Below are positions 8,580 to 16,257 of a DNA stretch of 64,000 nt, piece by piece (the first letter of the stretch is position 1; each line of letters opens with the position of its first letter). The DNA comes from OMII01 sp947467385 (GTDB taxonomy: Bacteria > Bdellovibrionota_C > UBA2361 > OMII01): positions 1 through 64,000 of the forward strand of contig JBIKLA010000013.1 in assembly GCA_044360075.1 (NCBI GenBank), written 5' to 3'. The position numbers and the translations under genes were made by a program. Below the pieces are notes generated by a model, which searched no databases, was not told where the DNA came from, and was given only the letters and a program-made list of their open reading frames with translations.

Positions 8580-8585
8580 ATGGTA
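8580..8585 (-). promoter_or_regulatory. Putative -10 element of the ABC exporter operon
   Basis: On the minus strand TACCAT ends six bases before the GTG at 8573 (spacer AGGTCC). The -35 region is poor (TTTCGC at a 17-bp spacing). Confidence 0.4.
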
Positions 8586-8643
8586 GCCGCAAACCGCAAG
8601 GCGCGAAACCGAGGGATGGTAAGTTTGGGGGCTAGCCGGGGGC

Positions 8644-9666
8644 CTAGCGGGGCGTACGGATCATGCCGCAGGCGAGGAGGTCCTGGATGTCGATGAGCCC
8701 CACGGGCTTACTGGCGGCATCAACAACAAGCAGCTGGTCGATCTTGCGCTCCTGGATGAGCCGAGAGGCCTCCTGGGCCAGCTGGTCGGGGCGAATTGCT
8801 ATTGGCGCGCGGGAACACACCTCGCCGATCGGCTTGTCGAGGAACGCCGTGTCGTGCTCAAGGCAGCGGCGCAGGTTTCCGTCGGTGAAGACGCCAACGA
8901 GGGTGCCGGCGTCGTTAACAACGGCGGCTGCGCCGGGGCGCCCCTTCGTCTCGGTGATGGCGTGTAGCGCTTTTCTGGTCTCAACGGACTCGTGAATGAC
9001 GCAGTGCGCGTCCCCGCCGCGCATGATCTCAGAGACGAGCATGAGCGCCCGCCCCAGATCGCCACCGGGATGAAACGCCGCGAACTCCTCCTTCGTGAAT
9101 CCACGCTCCTTAACAAGCGTCATCGCGAGCGCGTCACCGAGCGCCATCATGACGGTTGTACTGGTCGTTGGGGCAAGCCCCAAAGGGCCCGCTTCGCGGA
9201 ACTTTCCGGTCTCAATTACGATGTCGCTATGCTGCGCTAAGGTGGAGGCCGCAGAGCTTGTGATCGAAATGATGCAGCTGCCATGCTGCTTGAGTGTCGG
9301 AAGGAGCCGCACTATCTCGCTCGTCTCGCCGGAGTTGGAGAGGAGAAGGGCGATGTCATTCTTTGAGAATCGACCGAGGTCGCCGTGAACTGCGTCAGCG
9401 GGATGGAGGAAGAAGCTCGGAAACCCGATGCTTGATAGGGTGGCCGATATCTTCATGGCGACGAAGCCGGCCTTGCCCATGCCTGAAACGACGATGCGGG
9501 CGCCCGGTTGCTGGCTCAGGATGGCGCTGACAGCAGAAGCGAAGCGGTCGTCGAGCAGGTCAGCAACGCGCGACAGCGCATCGATCTCCTCGTGTATGAT
9601 CGCGCGACCGAACTCTGTCTGGCTGGCGACAGCGGGTGTTTTGCTCTTTTTCACGGCATCTCCCAT
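8644..9666 (-). CDS. kdsD: Arabinose-5-phosphate isomerase (KpsF/GutQ/KdsD family)
   Basis: Interconverts ribulose 5-phosphate and arabinose 5-phosphate, the first step to Kdo for lipopolysaccharide. The 340-residue protein has an N-terminal SIS sugar-phosphate domain (about 40-170, with VVSGMGKAGFVAMKISATL, HGDLG and SNSGETSEI) followed by AFHPGGDLGR, a family hallmark. Two CBS domains follow (about 205-270 and 275-335, with VGVFTDGNLRR). The ATG at 9666 is chosen over a longer frame to 9705 because the SIS domain begins soon after it and a -10-like TATACT lies nine bases upstream. No other Kdo gene (kdsA, kdsB, kdsC) adjoins it. It is evidence for a Kdo-containing outer membrane. Confidence 0.95.
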   Translation of the reverse strand: MGDAVKKSKTPAVASQTEFGRAIIHEEIDALSRVADLLDDRFASAVSAILSQQPGARIVVSGMGKAGFVAMKISATLSSIGFPSFFLHPADAVHGDLGRFSKNDIALLLSNSGETSEIVRLLPTLKQHGSCIISITSSAASTLAQHSDIVIETGKFREAGPLGLAPTTSTTVMMALGDALAMTLVKERGFTKEEFAAFHPGGDLGRALMLVSEIMRGGDAHCVIHESVETRKALHAITETKGRPGAAAVVNDAGTLVGVFTDGNLRRCLEHDTAFLDKPIGEVCSRAPIAIRPDQLAQEASRLIQERKIDQLLVVDAASKPVGLIDIQDLLACGMIRTPR

Positions 9667-9667
9667 A

Positions 9668-9690
9668 GCTCCAAGAGTATACCTTGGAGC
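9668..9690 (-). promoter_or_regulatory. Perfect inverted repeat centred on the kdsD -10 element
   Basis: GCTCCAAG (9668-9675), seven bases, CTTGGAGC (9683-9690) is a perfect 8-bp inverted repeat. On the minus strand the centre reads GTATACT, so the putative -10 TATACT sits between the arms. A dimeric repressor bound here would block the kdsD promoter. The -35 is at best TTGGAT at an 18-bp spacing. Confidence 0.5.
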
Positions 9691-9949
9691 AGATCGGTAA
9701 TCCAATCAATGCCTTGCCCTCAAGATATTGGAATGATGAGCTAAATTGAATTTGCTTGAGCTGGTCGCGAGCTGCTGACGGATTACTCGCACCCCTAAAC
9801 TCAACGGCTTACCCCCTGCCTAAAAAAGCACGAGCTTTTGCGCCGGAAATTTGTGCCGGTTTTGGCGCCTCTAATCCGCTTTTTCCAGAATAATTACGCC
9901 AGGTTCTAAAGCTTTTTCGGCCCTAAGTCGACCTTGGAGTTGTCGAGAT

Positions 9950-12900
9950 ATGCGAAGGACTTTTGTCCATCTTTGCTTTGCAATAATGACCCTGGTTCTG
10001 TGGGTGGTGGAGGCGTACGCGCAAGGGGGAGGGTGTACCACGACTCGCTGTACCCAGCTGAGCGGGTCCAACTATCCGATGTTGCACAAGACGTCGACGA
10101 GCTGCTCGCCCTACCACAACCCTCCGGGCGGGTTCGCCCCTTACAACTTCGCAAACGGTGATACGTTCTATTACGTGACCCTCTCGTCAACGAGCGGCAG
10201 TGGCGCTGCCTGCGCCGGCGTTAACGGCGCGCCTTCATGCTGCTTCTCGAGCAAGAGCGGCTGGATGTACACCAGCGACCCGCTGGCGGAGTGTCTTACA
10301 ACTGCTGAGTATAACACCCGCCAGCTCTTCGTGTGCGACAACGGTGTGATCCATCCCGGCACCACTACGTGGACACCAACGCCCACGCCAACCAACACTC
10401 CGACTATCACCCCAACCCCGTCTATCACTCCGACGGTAACTCCGACCTTCACCAATTCGGCCACGCCGACGATCTCGCCAACACCGACGATCTCCCCTAC
10501 GTCGACAATCACACCAACGGCAACCATCACCCCAACGGCGTCAAACACCCCGACCTCAACGATGACTCCAACGATCACGCCGACATCCACCATAACCCCT
10601 ACGTCGACGAACACCCCGACGCCAACTATCACTCCGACGGTGACGCCCACCTCAACGCGCACCCCGACCCCGACTATTACGCCGACGCGTACGCCGACGA
10701 ATACGCCAACGAGAACTCCCACGAGAAGCCCTACACCAACCGCGACGAGCACGCCGACGCGCACCCCGACCCGGACTCCAACGCCCACCAGGACGCCTAC
10801 CAATACCCCGACCGACACGGCTACGATGACGCCGACGTCCTCATCGACGCCGACGGTCACGCCGACAAGTACTGTAACCCCCACCGACACTCCGACGAGC
10901 ACACCAACTGCGTCCCCAACGCCAACTGACACCCCAACCGCGACGCCGACCCCCACCGACACCCCAACCGACACGCCCACCGATACGCCAACCCCAAGCA
11001 GCACACCGACAGCCACGCCGACGAACTCGCCTTCACCAACGGACACGCCGACAGCCACGCCAACCAATACGCCGACTCCGACCAGCACGCCGACGGACAC
11101 GCCAACGAATTCGCCCTCACCGACTAGTACGCCAACGGATACTCCGACCGAGACGCCAACGAGCACCCCGACAGCAACAGCAACCCCAACAAGCACGCCG
11201 ACAGACACGCCGACGAATACGCCTACACCGACGAACACGCCGACGAATACGCCAAGTCACTCGCCAACTCCGACGAGCACCCCAACGGAGACACCAACAA
11301 ATACTCCAACTCCCACGAATACTCCGACGCAAACGCCGACTAGCACGCCAACGGACACTCCGACGCCGACGAGCACGCCGACAAGTACACCCACGGCGAG
11401 CCCAACGCCTACAGTGACTCCAACCAGCACGCCCACGTCGACGCCGACGCATACCCCAACCCCAACCGACACGCCGACGGCGACCCCCACGTTCACGAGC
11501 TCTCCAACCGCCTCGCCAACACCCACCTCGACCCCTTCCAACACGCCAACTGATACGCCAACAGCCTCGCCAACGCCGACCAGCACTCCAACCAGCTCCT
11601 CGACGCCAACGATGACTCCGACCGATACCGCAACGATCACTGCTACGCCGACGGTCACTCCGACCGACACACCAACGCAGACTCCAACGCCTGCGTACAC
11701 GGCGACGAACACCCCAACGGATACTCCGACACCAACGAGCACGCCGACGAGCACGGAAACAGCAACTAGCACTCCGACCGCGACCCCCACAGACACGCCA
11801 ACCTACACGCTGACGCCGACTATAACTCCGACGCAGACCCCATCCCCAACGTTCACGTCTACCAGCACACCCACGGATACGGCGACGTCGAGCCCGACAC
11901 CGACGTCGACACCCACGAGCACCGACTCGCCGACACCGACGCTCACTGCCACAGACACGCCGACGTCCACCCCAACCGAGACGCCGACATCGAGCCATAC
12001 TCCGACCCAAACACCGATATCCACCGACACGCCGACGGACACACCGACCGGCACGAACACACCGACGGATACGCCGACGGACACGCCCTCGCCGAGCCCA
12101 ACCCCGACGCAGACCCCAACTCTTACGCCTACTGCCACGGCGACACTTACGCCGACATCAACGAATTCGCCGACTACCACGCCTTCTGCGACTCCAACGG
12201 CCACGCCCACAAGGACGCCAACTCCGACAGATACCCCGACGGATACTCCGACAACGACCGACACCCCGACGGAGACCCCGACAGCCACGCCTTCGGCGAC
12301 AGACACCGATACGCCTTCCGCCACCCCAACTGGCACGTCGACAGACACCCCGACGGACACCCCAACCGATACTCCAACCGACACAGCGACCGAGACGCCC
12401 ACGCTCACACCGACGCCCACCGCTTCAGTCACGTTTACAGCAACAGCAACGGCTACGGCCACGCCTGTGCCGGGAGACATCGATGACGACTTGCTGCCGG
12501 ATGCGGCGTTTGTAGGCCTGAGGGGCGAGGGAGAGGTGGTGCTGAATGTGACATCGAAGCCGACAAAGGTCGGCCTGCGGCGCATCGTTTCAGCCGTCGA
12601 TATCGGCTATCCGCCGGGTATGCTCGACCCCCAGGTCATTATCGCGCAGAAGACCCAAAAATTCTTCAAGTGGAGCTGGCTGGACCTGATGACCGACCGC
12701 ACTACTCGGTTTGCGACGGTTTCAGGTCGGGGCAAACCGGTCGTTGGATGCTACATCAATAACCGCTACACGGCGTCGGCATTCATCCGCAGCAAGACCT
12801 CAGCTCAGCTCATCGCGTATCTGGCGAGGGGCGACTACGTAGTCAACGTTCCGAAGTCAACCCAATCGGCCCGCTGTGGACCGCCTCTAGGTGGCACGAG

Positions 12901-13279
12901 CTCGGTCTACTACATCCAGTACGACAAGAGGCGCAAAACCTACACGCTGTACGGAAAGAACGGCGCCCGGCAGATATTGGCATCGCCTCGGCTCGACCGC
13001 CGCGTGAGGACGCCCGTATTCGGCATCATTCCGCGCGAGCCGCTGCAGCGGCCGACGCTATGGGTGCTGGCGCGAGTAGGGAAGAGCCAGGAGCTTAGGG
13101 TTCTCGACCGGTTCAACAAGTGGATCAAGCTTTCGCTGCCGCGCGTGCCTGTGGGCTCGCGCATCGCCAGCATCGTTGCGGTGCAGAACGAAACTCGTAC
13201 GTTTTTTGTGTTCCAAATGACGAACCGAAAGAGGGAGACATCGTACGTTTCCGTGCCGATCGCCGCGGACCTGCTCTAG
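9950..13279 (+). CDS. Giant secreted Thr-Pro repeat protein
   Basis: An 1109-residue exported protein of unknown function. Residues 1-24 form a signal peptide ending VEAYA. Residues 25-138 are a Cys-rich head (about nine Cys, with GGGCTTTRC and GAPSCCF). Residues 140-843 are almost entirely a T-P-T-x tetrapeptide repeat with S, D, N, A, E or R as x. A 265-residue C-terminal domain starts with GDIDDDLLPDAAF, an Asp-rich stretch like the start of calcium-binding or FG-GAP-type repeats, then beta-rich sequence. Such repeats in surface proteins act as stiff, often O-glycosylated stalks or linkers; that role is inferred. A GGAG lies ten bases before the ATG. No LPXTG, PEP-CTERM or autotransporter anchor is seen. 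It stands alone and converges on the P-ATPase gene. Confidence 0.85.
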   Translation: MRRTFVHLCFAIMTLVLWVVEAYAQGGGCTTTRCTQLSGSNYPMLHKTSTSCSPYHNPPGGFAPYNFANGDTFYYVTLSSTSGSGAACAGVNGAPSCCFSSKSGWMYTSDPLAECLTTAEYNTRQLFVCDNGVIHPGTTTWTPTPTPTNTPTITPTPSITPTVTPTFTNSATPTISPTPTISPTSTITPTATITPTASNTPTSTMTPTITPTSTITPTSTNTPTPTITPTVTPTSTRTPTPTITPTRTPTNTPTRTPTRSPTPTATSTPTRTPTRTPTPTRTPTNTPTDTATMTPTSSSTPTVTPTSTVTPTDTPTSTPTASPTPTDTPTATPTPTDTPTDTPTDTPTPSSTPTATPTNSPSPTDTPTATPTNTPTPTSTPTDTPTNSPSPTSTPTDTPTETPTSTPTATATPTSTPTDTPTNTPTPTNTPTNTPSHSPTPTSTPTETPTNTPTPTNTPTQTPTSTPTDTPTPTSTPTSTPTASPTPTVTPTSTPTSTPTHTPTPTDTPTATPTFTSSPTASPTPTSTPSNTPTDTPTASPTPTSTPTSSSTPTMTPTDTATITATPTVTPTDTPTQTPTPAYTATNTPTDTPTPTSTPTSTETATSTPTATPTDTPTYTLTPTITPTQTPSPTFTSTSTPTDTATSSPTPTSTPTSTDSPTPTLTATDTPTSTPTETPTSSHTPTQTPISTDTPTDTPTGTNTPTDTPTDTPSPSPTPTQTPTLTPTATATLTPTSTNSPTTTPSATPTATPTRTPTPTDTPTDTPTTTDTPTETPTATPSATDTDTPSATPTGTSTDTPTDTPTDTPTDTATETPTLTPTPTASVTFTATATATATPVPGDIDDDLLPDAAFVGLRGEGEVVLNVTSKPTKVGLRRIVSAVDIGYPPGMLDPQVIIAQKTQKFFKWSWLDLMTDRTTRFATVSGRGKPVVGCYINNRYTASAFIRSKTSAQLIAYLARGDYVVNVPKSTQSARCGPPLGGTSSVYYIQYDKRRKTYTLYGKNGARQILASPRLDRRVRTPVFGIIPREPLQRPTLWVLARVGKSQELRVLDRFNKWIKLSLPRVPVGSRIASIVAVQNETRTFFVFQMTNRKRETSYVSVPIAADLL
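10367..12475 (+). repeat. 2.1-kb degenerate 12-bp tandem repeat coding for T-P-T-x
   Basis: About 175 units of pattern ACN-CCN-ACN-NNN. Codon third positions vary freely (ACG, ACC, ACA, ACT; CCG, CCA, CCC, CCT), so few long exact DNA repeats remain while the protein pattern is kept. The plus strand is strongly enriched in A and C and depleted in G and T. Confidence 0.95.
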
Positions 13280-13377
13280 CTGACTGCTATCAAGCAGGAA
13301 ACGCCTCAGTGGGGCAGCTTTGGGGGCGGCCCTGACAGGGGTCCGAACGCCGGGGTTTGGGGCAGCGCAACTCGCGG

Positions 13378-15528
13378 CTACGAAAGCCTTCTTGCCTTAA
13401 TTCGAAGCGAGTTTCCGACGATCACTACATCGGAAAGTGTCATGAGGAGCGCGCCCTGCAGCGGGCTCAGGTAACCAAGTGCCGCCAGGGGGATCGTGAG
13501 GATATTGTAGAAGAAGGCCCAGAAGAGGTTCTGCTTGATGGTAGTCACCGTAATCTGCGAAAGCCTGATGGCATCGGGCAAGTGGGCCAGCGTGTCGCCT
13601 GAAAGCAGGACCTGCGCCGAATGCATCGCAACGTCGGAACCGGAGCTGAGCGATATGCCGACCGAAGCTTCAGCTAGGGTGGGTGCGTCATTGATGCCGT
13701 CACCGACGAACGCAGCTCCGCCGCTGGTTGACGCCTGGAGTAGTCGCAGGTAGGCGAGCTTTTGCTCCGGCAGCTTCTCGGGCTGTATGTTCGAGATTCC
13801 AAGCTTGCCCCCGACGCTCTCACATCTCTCTTTGGTGTCCCCGCTCACCAGGGATGTTGAGAGGCCCATTGCGGAGATACGGCTCACGACGGCAGGGGCC
13901 TCCGGCCGAATTGCGTCGATGAGTGAAAGTGATGCGATGAGAGTGCCGTCTCTTACGAGAATGAGGTCTGCGTTGGTCACGATCTGGTTTCTCATGGCGA
14001 CGACTCGACCGCCGCATTCGTAGGTGTGCCCGTCGGCCGACCGGCCCTCGACCCCAACGCCGCGGGTCTCTGCCACCGACACGAACACAGGAGCGTCGGG
14101 CCCGTTCGCGGGAAACGCCCGCAAGATGGCCTGCGCTATCGGATGAGACGAGTGCTTCTGGAGTGCCACAAGGAGTGCTTGGGCAGCTTCGCGCGAGCAT
14201 CCATTGTGGGCCTCTATCTCACCGATCTTGATCGCTCCGGTTGTGAGCGTGCCGGTCTTGTCGAAAGCCACGTGGGTGACCTTCGCCAGCCTCTCGAGTG
14301 TGTCACCGCCGCGAATTAAAATTCCGGACGTGGCCGCCCTGCCGAGCGAAACCATAATCGCGGTTGGGGTCGCAAGTCCCATGGCGCAGGGGCATGCGAC
14401 AACGACGACGGCGAGGGCGCGGACGAGGGCCTCATCAACCGAGAGCTCGAAGGCCCACAGGCCGAGCACGAAAACCAGCACCGCTATAGAGAGGACGGAG
14501 GGAACAAAAACTGCGCTCACCGCATCCCCAACTCTCTGGATGGAGGGTTTCCTTTGCTGGGCATCGCGTACGAGCTGTACGATCGCGGCAAGCATCGTGT
14601 CATCACCAACGGCAGTTGCGCGAATGGCGATAGTGCCGCTTGAGAGGATTGAGCCGCCGATGACGCGGTCGCCGGCGGCGCGGTCAACTGGCTTCGACTC
14701 GCCGGTGAGCATGGCCTCATCGAGAGACCCCGCTCCCCGAATAATGACTGAGTCGGTCGGAATCTTGTCGCCGGTGTTTACCTGCAGGATGTCACCGACG
14801 CTGATATCCTTGAGCGCCACGGACTCGAGTCGCTCTGAGCCGTCCGCAGCGACGATGATTCGAGTTGCCCTTTGGGGCTGAAGCTGGGAGAGGCTTTCGA
14901 TAGCGGACGTAGTCTTTCTGACGGCCCGTTCCTCTAGGAAGTTACCGATCAGGATGAAGGTGACTATTGAACCCACTGCCTCGAAGAATATGGTCTCATG
15001 CCCCAGCCCGCGAACGAGGGTGACCATGCTAGCCGTGTAGCCGGCGATGATGCCGACGGCGATGAGAACGTCCATGTTAGCAACGCCGGCGCGCAGCGAG
15101 CGGATTCCGCTTAGGCCGAAGTGGTGGAGGCCGATAAGGAACACCGGAGTGGCTAGGATGCCCTGCAGGAGCGGATCATGAAGAGTAGCGGACCCAGTGA
15201 ACATTGCAAGGAGGAGCGGTGCCGTGAGCAGTGCTGAGACTGCGGTCTTGATGAGGAGTGCCGAGTGTCGGGAGGGTCCATGCGAGGGTCCATCGTCTGC
15301 CACGGTGTAGCCCAGCCTGGCGATGCTCTCGATGATCTCCTTGAGCCTGTTGCGGTCGGCAAGCCGAAAGGTTGTTCGTCCCGTTGCAAAATCGACGGTA
15401 GGCGTTTGGGCGCCCACCCGGGTGAGGTGCTTCTCTAGCGAGAGAGCGCAATTGGTGCAGTGCATGCCGCTGATGGTGAGAACGATCTCGTCAGCTGGGC
15501 GGCGCGGGTGGTGGTCATGACCGTGCAT
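13378..15528 (-). CDS. copA: Copper-translocating P-type ATPase (P1B)
   Basis: Pumps Cu(+) or a similar soft metal ion out of the cytoplasm at the cost of ATP. The 716-residue protein begins with a His-rich tail (HGHDHHPR) and one heavy-metal domain with GMHCTNC (Cys24, Cys27). Eight membrane helices are expected. The ion-binding CPC motif is at 379-381 (ACPCAMGLATPT), the phosphorylated Asp423 is in FDKTGTLT, and the family motifs TGES, HP (SSHPIA) and GDGINDAPTL are all present. CPC with an N-terminal CxxC domain points to monovalent copper or silver. No copper chaperone or CsoR/CueR regulator is adjacent. TAACCT lies six bases before the ATG without a ribosome site. Confidence 0.92.
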   Translation of the reverse strand: MHGHDHHPRRPADEIVLTISGMHCTNCALSLEKHLTRVGAQTPTVDFATGRTTFRLADRNRLKEIIESIARLGYTVADDGPSHGPSRHSALLIKTAVSALLTAPLLLAMFTGSATLHDPLLQGILATPVFLIGLHHFGLSGIRSLRAGVANMDVLIAVGIIAGYTASMVTLVRGLGHETIFFEAVGSIVTFILIGNFLEERAVRKTTSAIESLSQLQPQRATRIIVAADGSERLESVALKDISVGDILQVNTGDKIPTDSVIIRGAGSLDEAMLTGESKPVDRAAGDRVIGGSILSSGTIAIRATAVGDDTMLAAIVQLVRDAQQRKPSIQRVGDAVSAVFVPSVLSIAVLVFVLGLWAFELSVDEALVRALAVVVVACPCAMGLATPTAIMVSLGRAATSGILIRGGDTLERLAKVTHVAFDKTGTLTTGAIKIGEIEAHNGCSREAAQALLVALQKHSSHPIAQAILRAFPANGPDAPVFVSVAETRGVGVEGRSADGHTYECGGRVVAMRNQIVTNADLILVRDGTLIASLSLIDAIRPEAPAVVSRISAMGLSTSLVSGDTKERCESVGGKLGISNIQPEKLPEQKLAYLRLLQASTSGGAAFVGDGINDAPTLAEASVGISLSSGSDVAMHSAQVLLSGDTLAHLPDAIRLSQITVTTIKQNLFWAFFYNILTIPLAALGYLSPLQGALLMTLSDVVIVGNSLRIKARRLS

Positions 15529-15534
15529 CTAAAG

Positions 15535-15540
15535 AGGTTA
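15535..15540 (-). promoter_or_regulatory. Putative -10 element of the P-ATPase gene
   Basis: On the minus strand TAACCT ends six bases before the ATG at 15528 (spacer CTTTAG). The -35 is weak. No ribosome site is present. Confidence 0.4.
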
Positions 15541-15638
15541 CCACGCCTCCCGGATAATTCACTACTGAGCAGGCAATTATGCGGAGCTTATTTTATGTAG
15601 CCGGGATATAGGGTCCGGGAGCCAATCGGGGCCCCGAC

Positions 15639-16211
15639 TTACCAGGGTTGCGCGTCGGCCCAGAGTCCCCGCCGAGCTGCGCGGCTGGCGTCGAGCGCCC
15701 GGCGAAAGCGCTCGGTGTGGCGGATGTTGGGCGGGATTGTCAGGAGCACTGCGTAGCCGCGGGCGACGATCTCCTCATTCAGCATCGTGCCGTCGGGTAG
15801 GTGCACATACGCCAGTAGGCGGCGATACTTGTCACGGGGCTGGACGTCATACTCCAGGGTTACGGCTGTTCCGGGGGGCGAGATCTGTTCTGTAGCGCGA
15901 AAAGCGTCCTTGCCCATGGCGACAATCGACTGCTCGTCGCGATGGCTTCGTCCCGCTTGGAGCAGGGCGCGCTTGTTGGGCTTGCTCTCAGGGGTGTCTA
16001 TTCCGATGAGGCGTACGTGCTCGGATTTTCCCGATTCAAGCTGCACAACAACCGTATCGCCGTCTACCACTCGAGTGACTATGCCGCGCTCGTGTGGCGC
16101 TGATGCGCCACCGGGCGCTGCGGCTGCAGCAGCGAGGACAGCTAGGCAAACTACGAGCGCCTTAAGGAGCTGTGACTTGAAACGGCGAGGCAAGCGAGGC
16201 TTTCTTCCCAT
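15639..16211 (-). CDS. Secreted thermonuclease-family (SNase-like) nuclease
   Basis: A 190-residue SNase-fold phosphodiesterase that would cut DNA or RNA outside the cytoplasm. A basic then hydrophobic leader (RKPRLPRRFKSQLLKALVV, Ala-rich core) is a signal peptide. The mature part shows VTRVVDGDTVVVQL, VRLIGIDTPES (the Arg and Asp of the active site) and VTLEYDVQPRDKYRRLLAYV, covering the second catalytic Arg and Asp region. It ends ARGYAVLL and a C-terminal helix. The ATG at 16211 gives the cleanest leader; starts at 16238 (ATG) and 16247 (TTG) are possible and none has a ribosome site. It lies 46 bp downstream of the GT5 gene on the same strand and may be co-transcribed. Confidence 0.88.
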   Translation of the reverse strand: MGRKPRLPRRFKSQLLKALVVCLAVLAAAAAAPGGASAPHERGIVTRVVDGDTVVVQLESGKSEHVRLIGIDTPESKPNKRALLQAGRSHRDEQSIVAMGKDAFRATEQISPPGTAVTLEYDVQPRDKYRRLLAYVHLPDGTMLNEEIVARGYAVLLTIPPNIRHTERFRRALDASRAARRGLWADAQPW

Positions 16212-16257
16212 GAGTGTACAAGACCGGGGGCTGTGCATGAACGGCAACAGAGGTAGT

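Noticed and set aside
9824..9839. AAAAGC-ACGA-GCTTTT inverted repeat between kdsD and the repeat-protein gene
   Set aside because: It resembles a weak terminator stem, but it lies between divergent genes where termination is not expected; the stem is short and AT-rich.
10171..12585. Long minus-strand open frames rich in Gly-Val or Arg across the repeat region
   Set aside because: They are the reverse complement of ACN-CCN-ACN codons, which avoids stops on both strands. They lack plausible starts, ribosome sites and normal composition.
15626..15637. Perfect palindrome TCGGGGCCCCGA near the thermonuclease end
   Set aside because: No T-tract, no loop and an unremarkable sequence at this GC content; it cannot be tied to a promoter or terminator.
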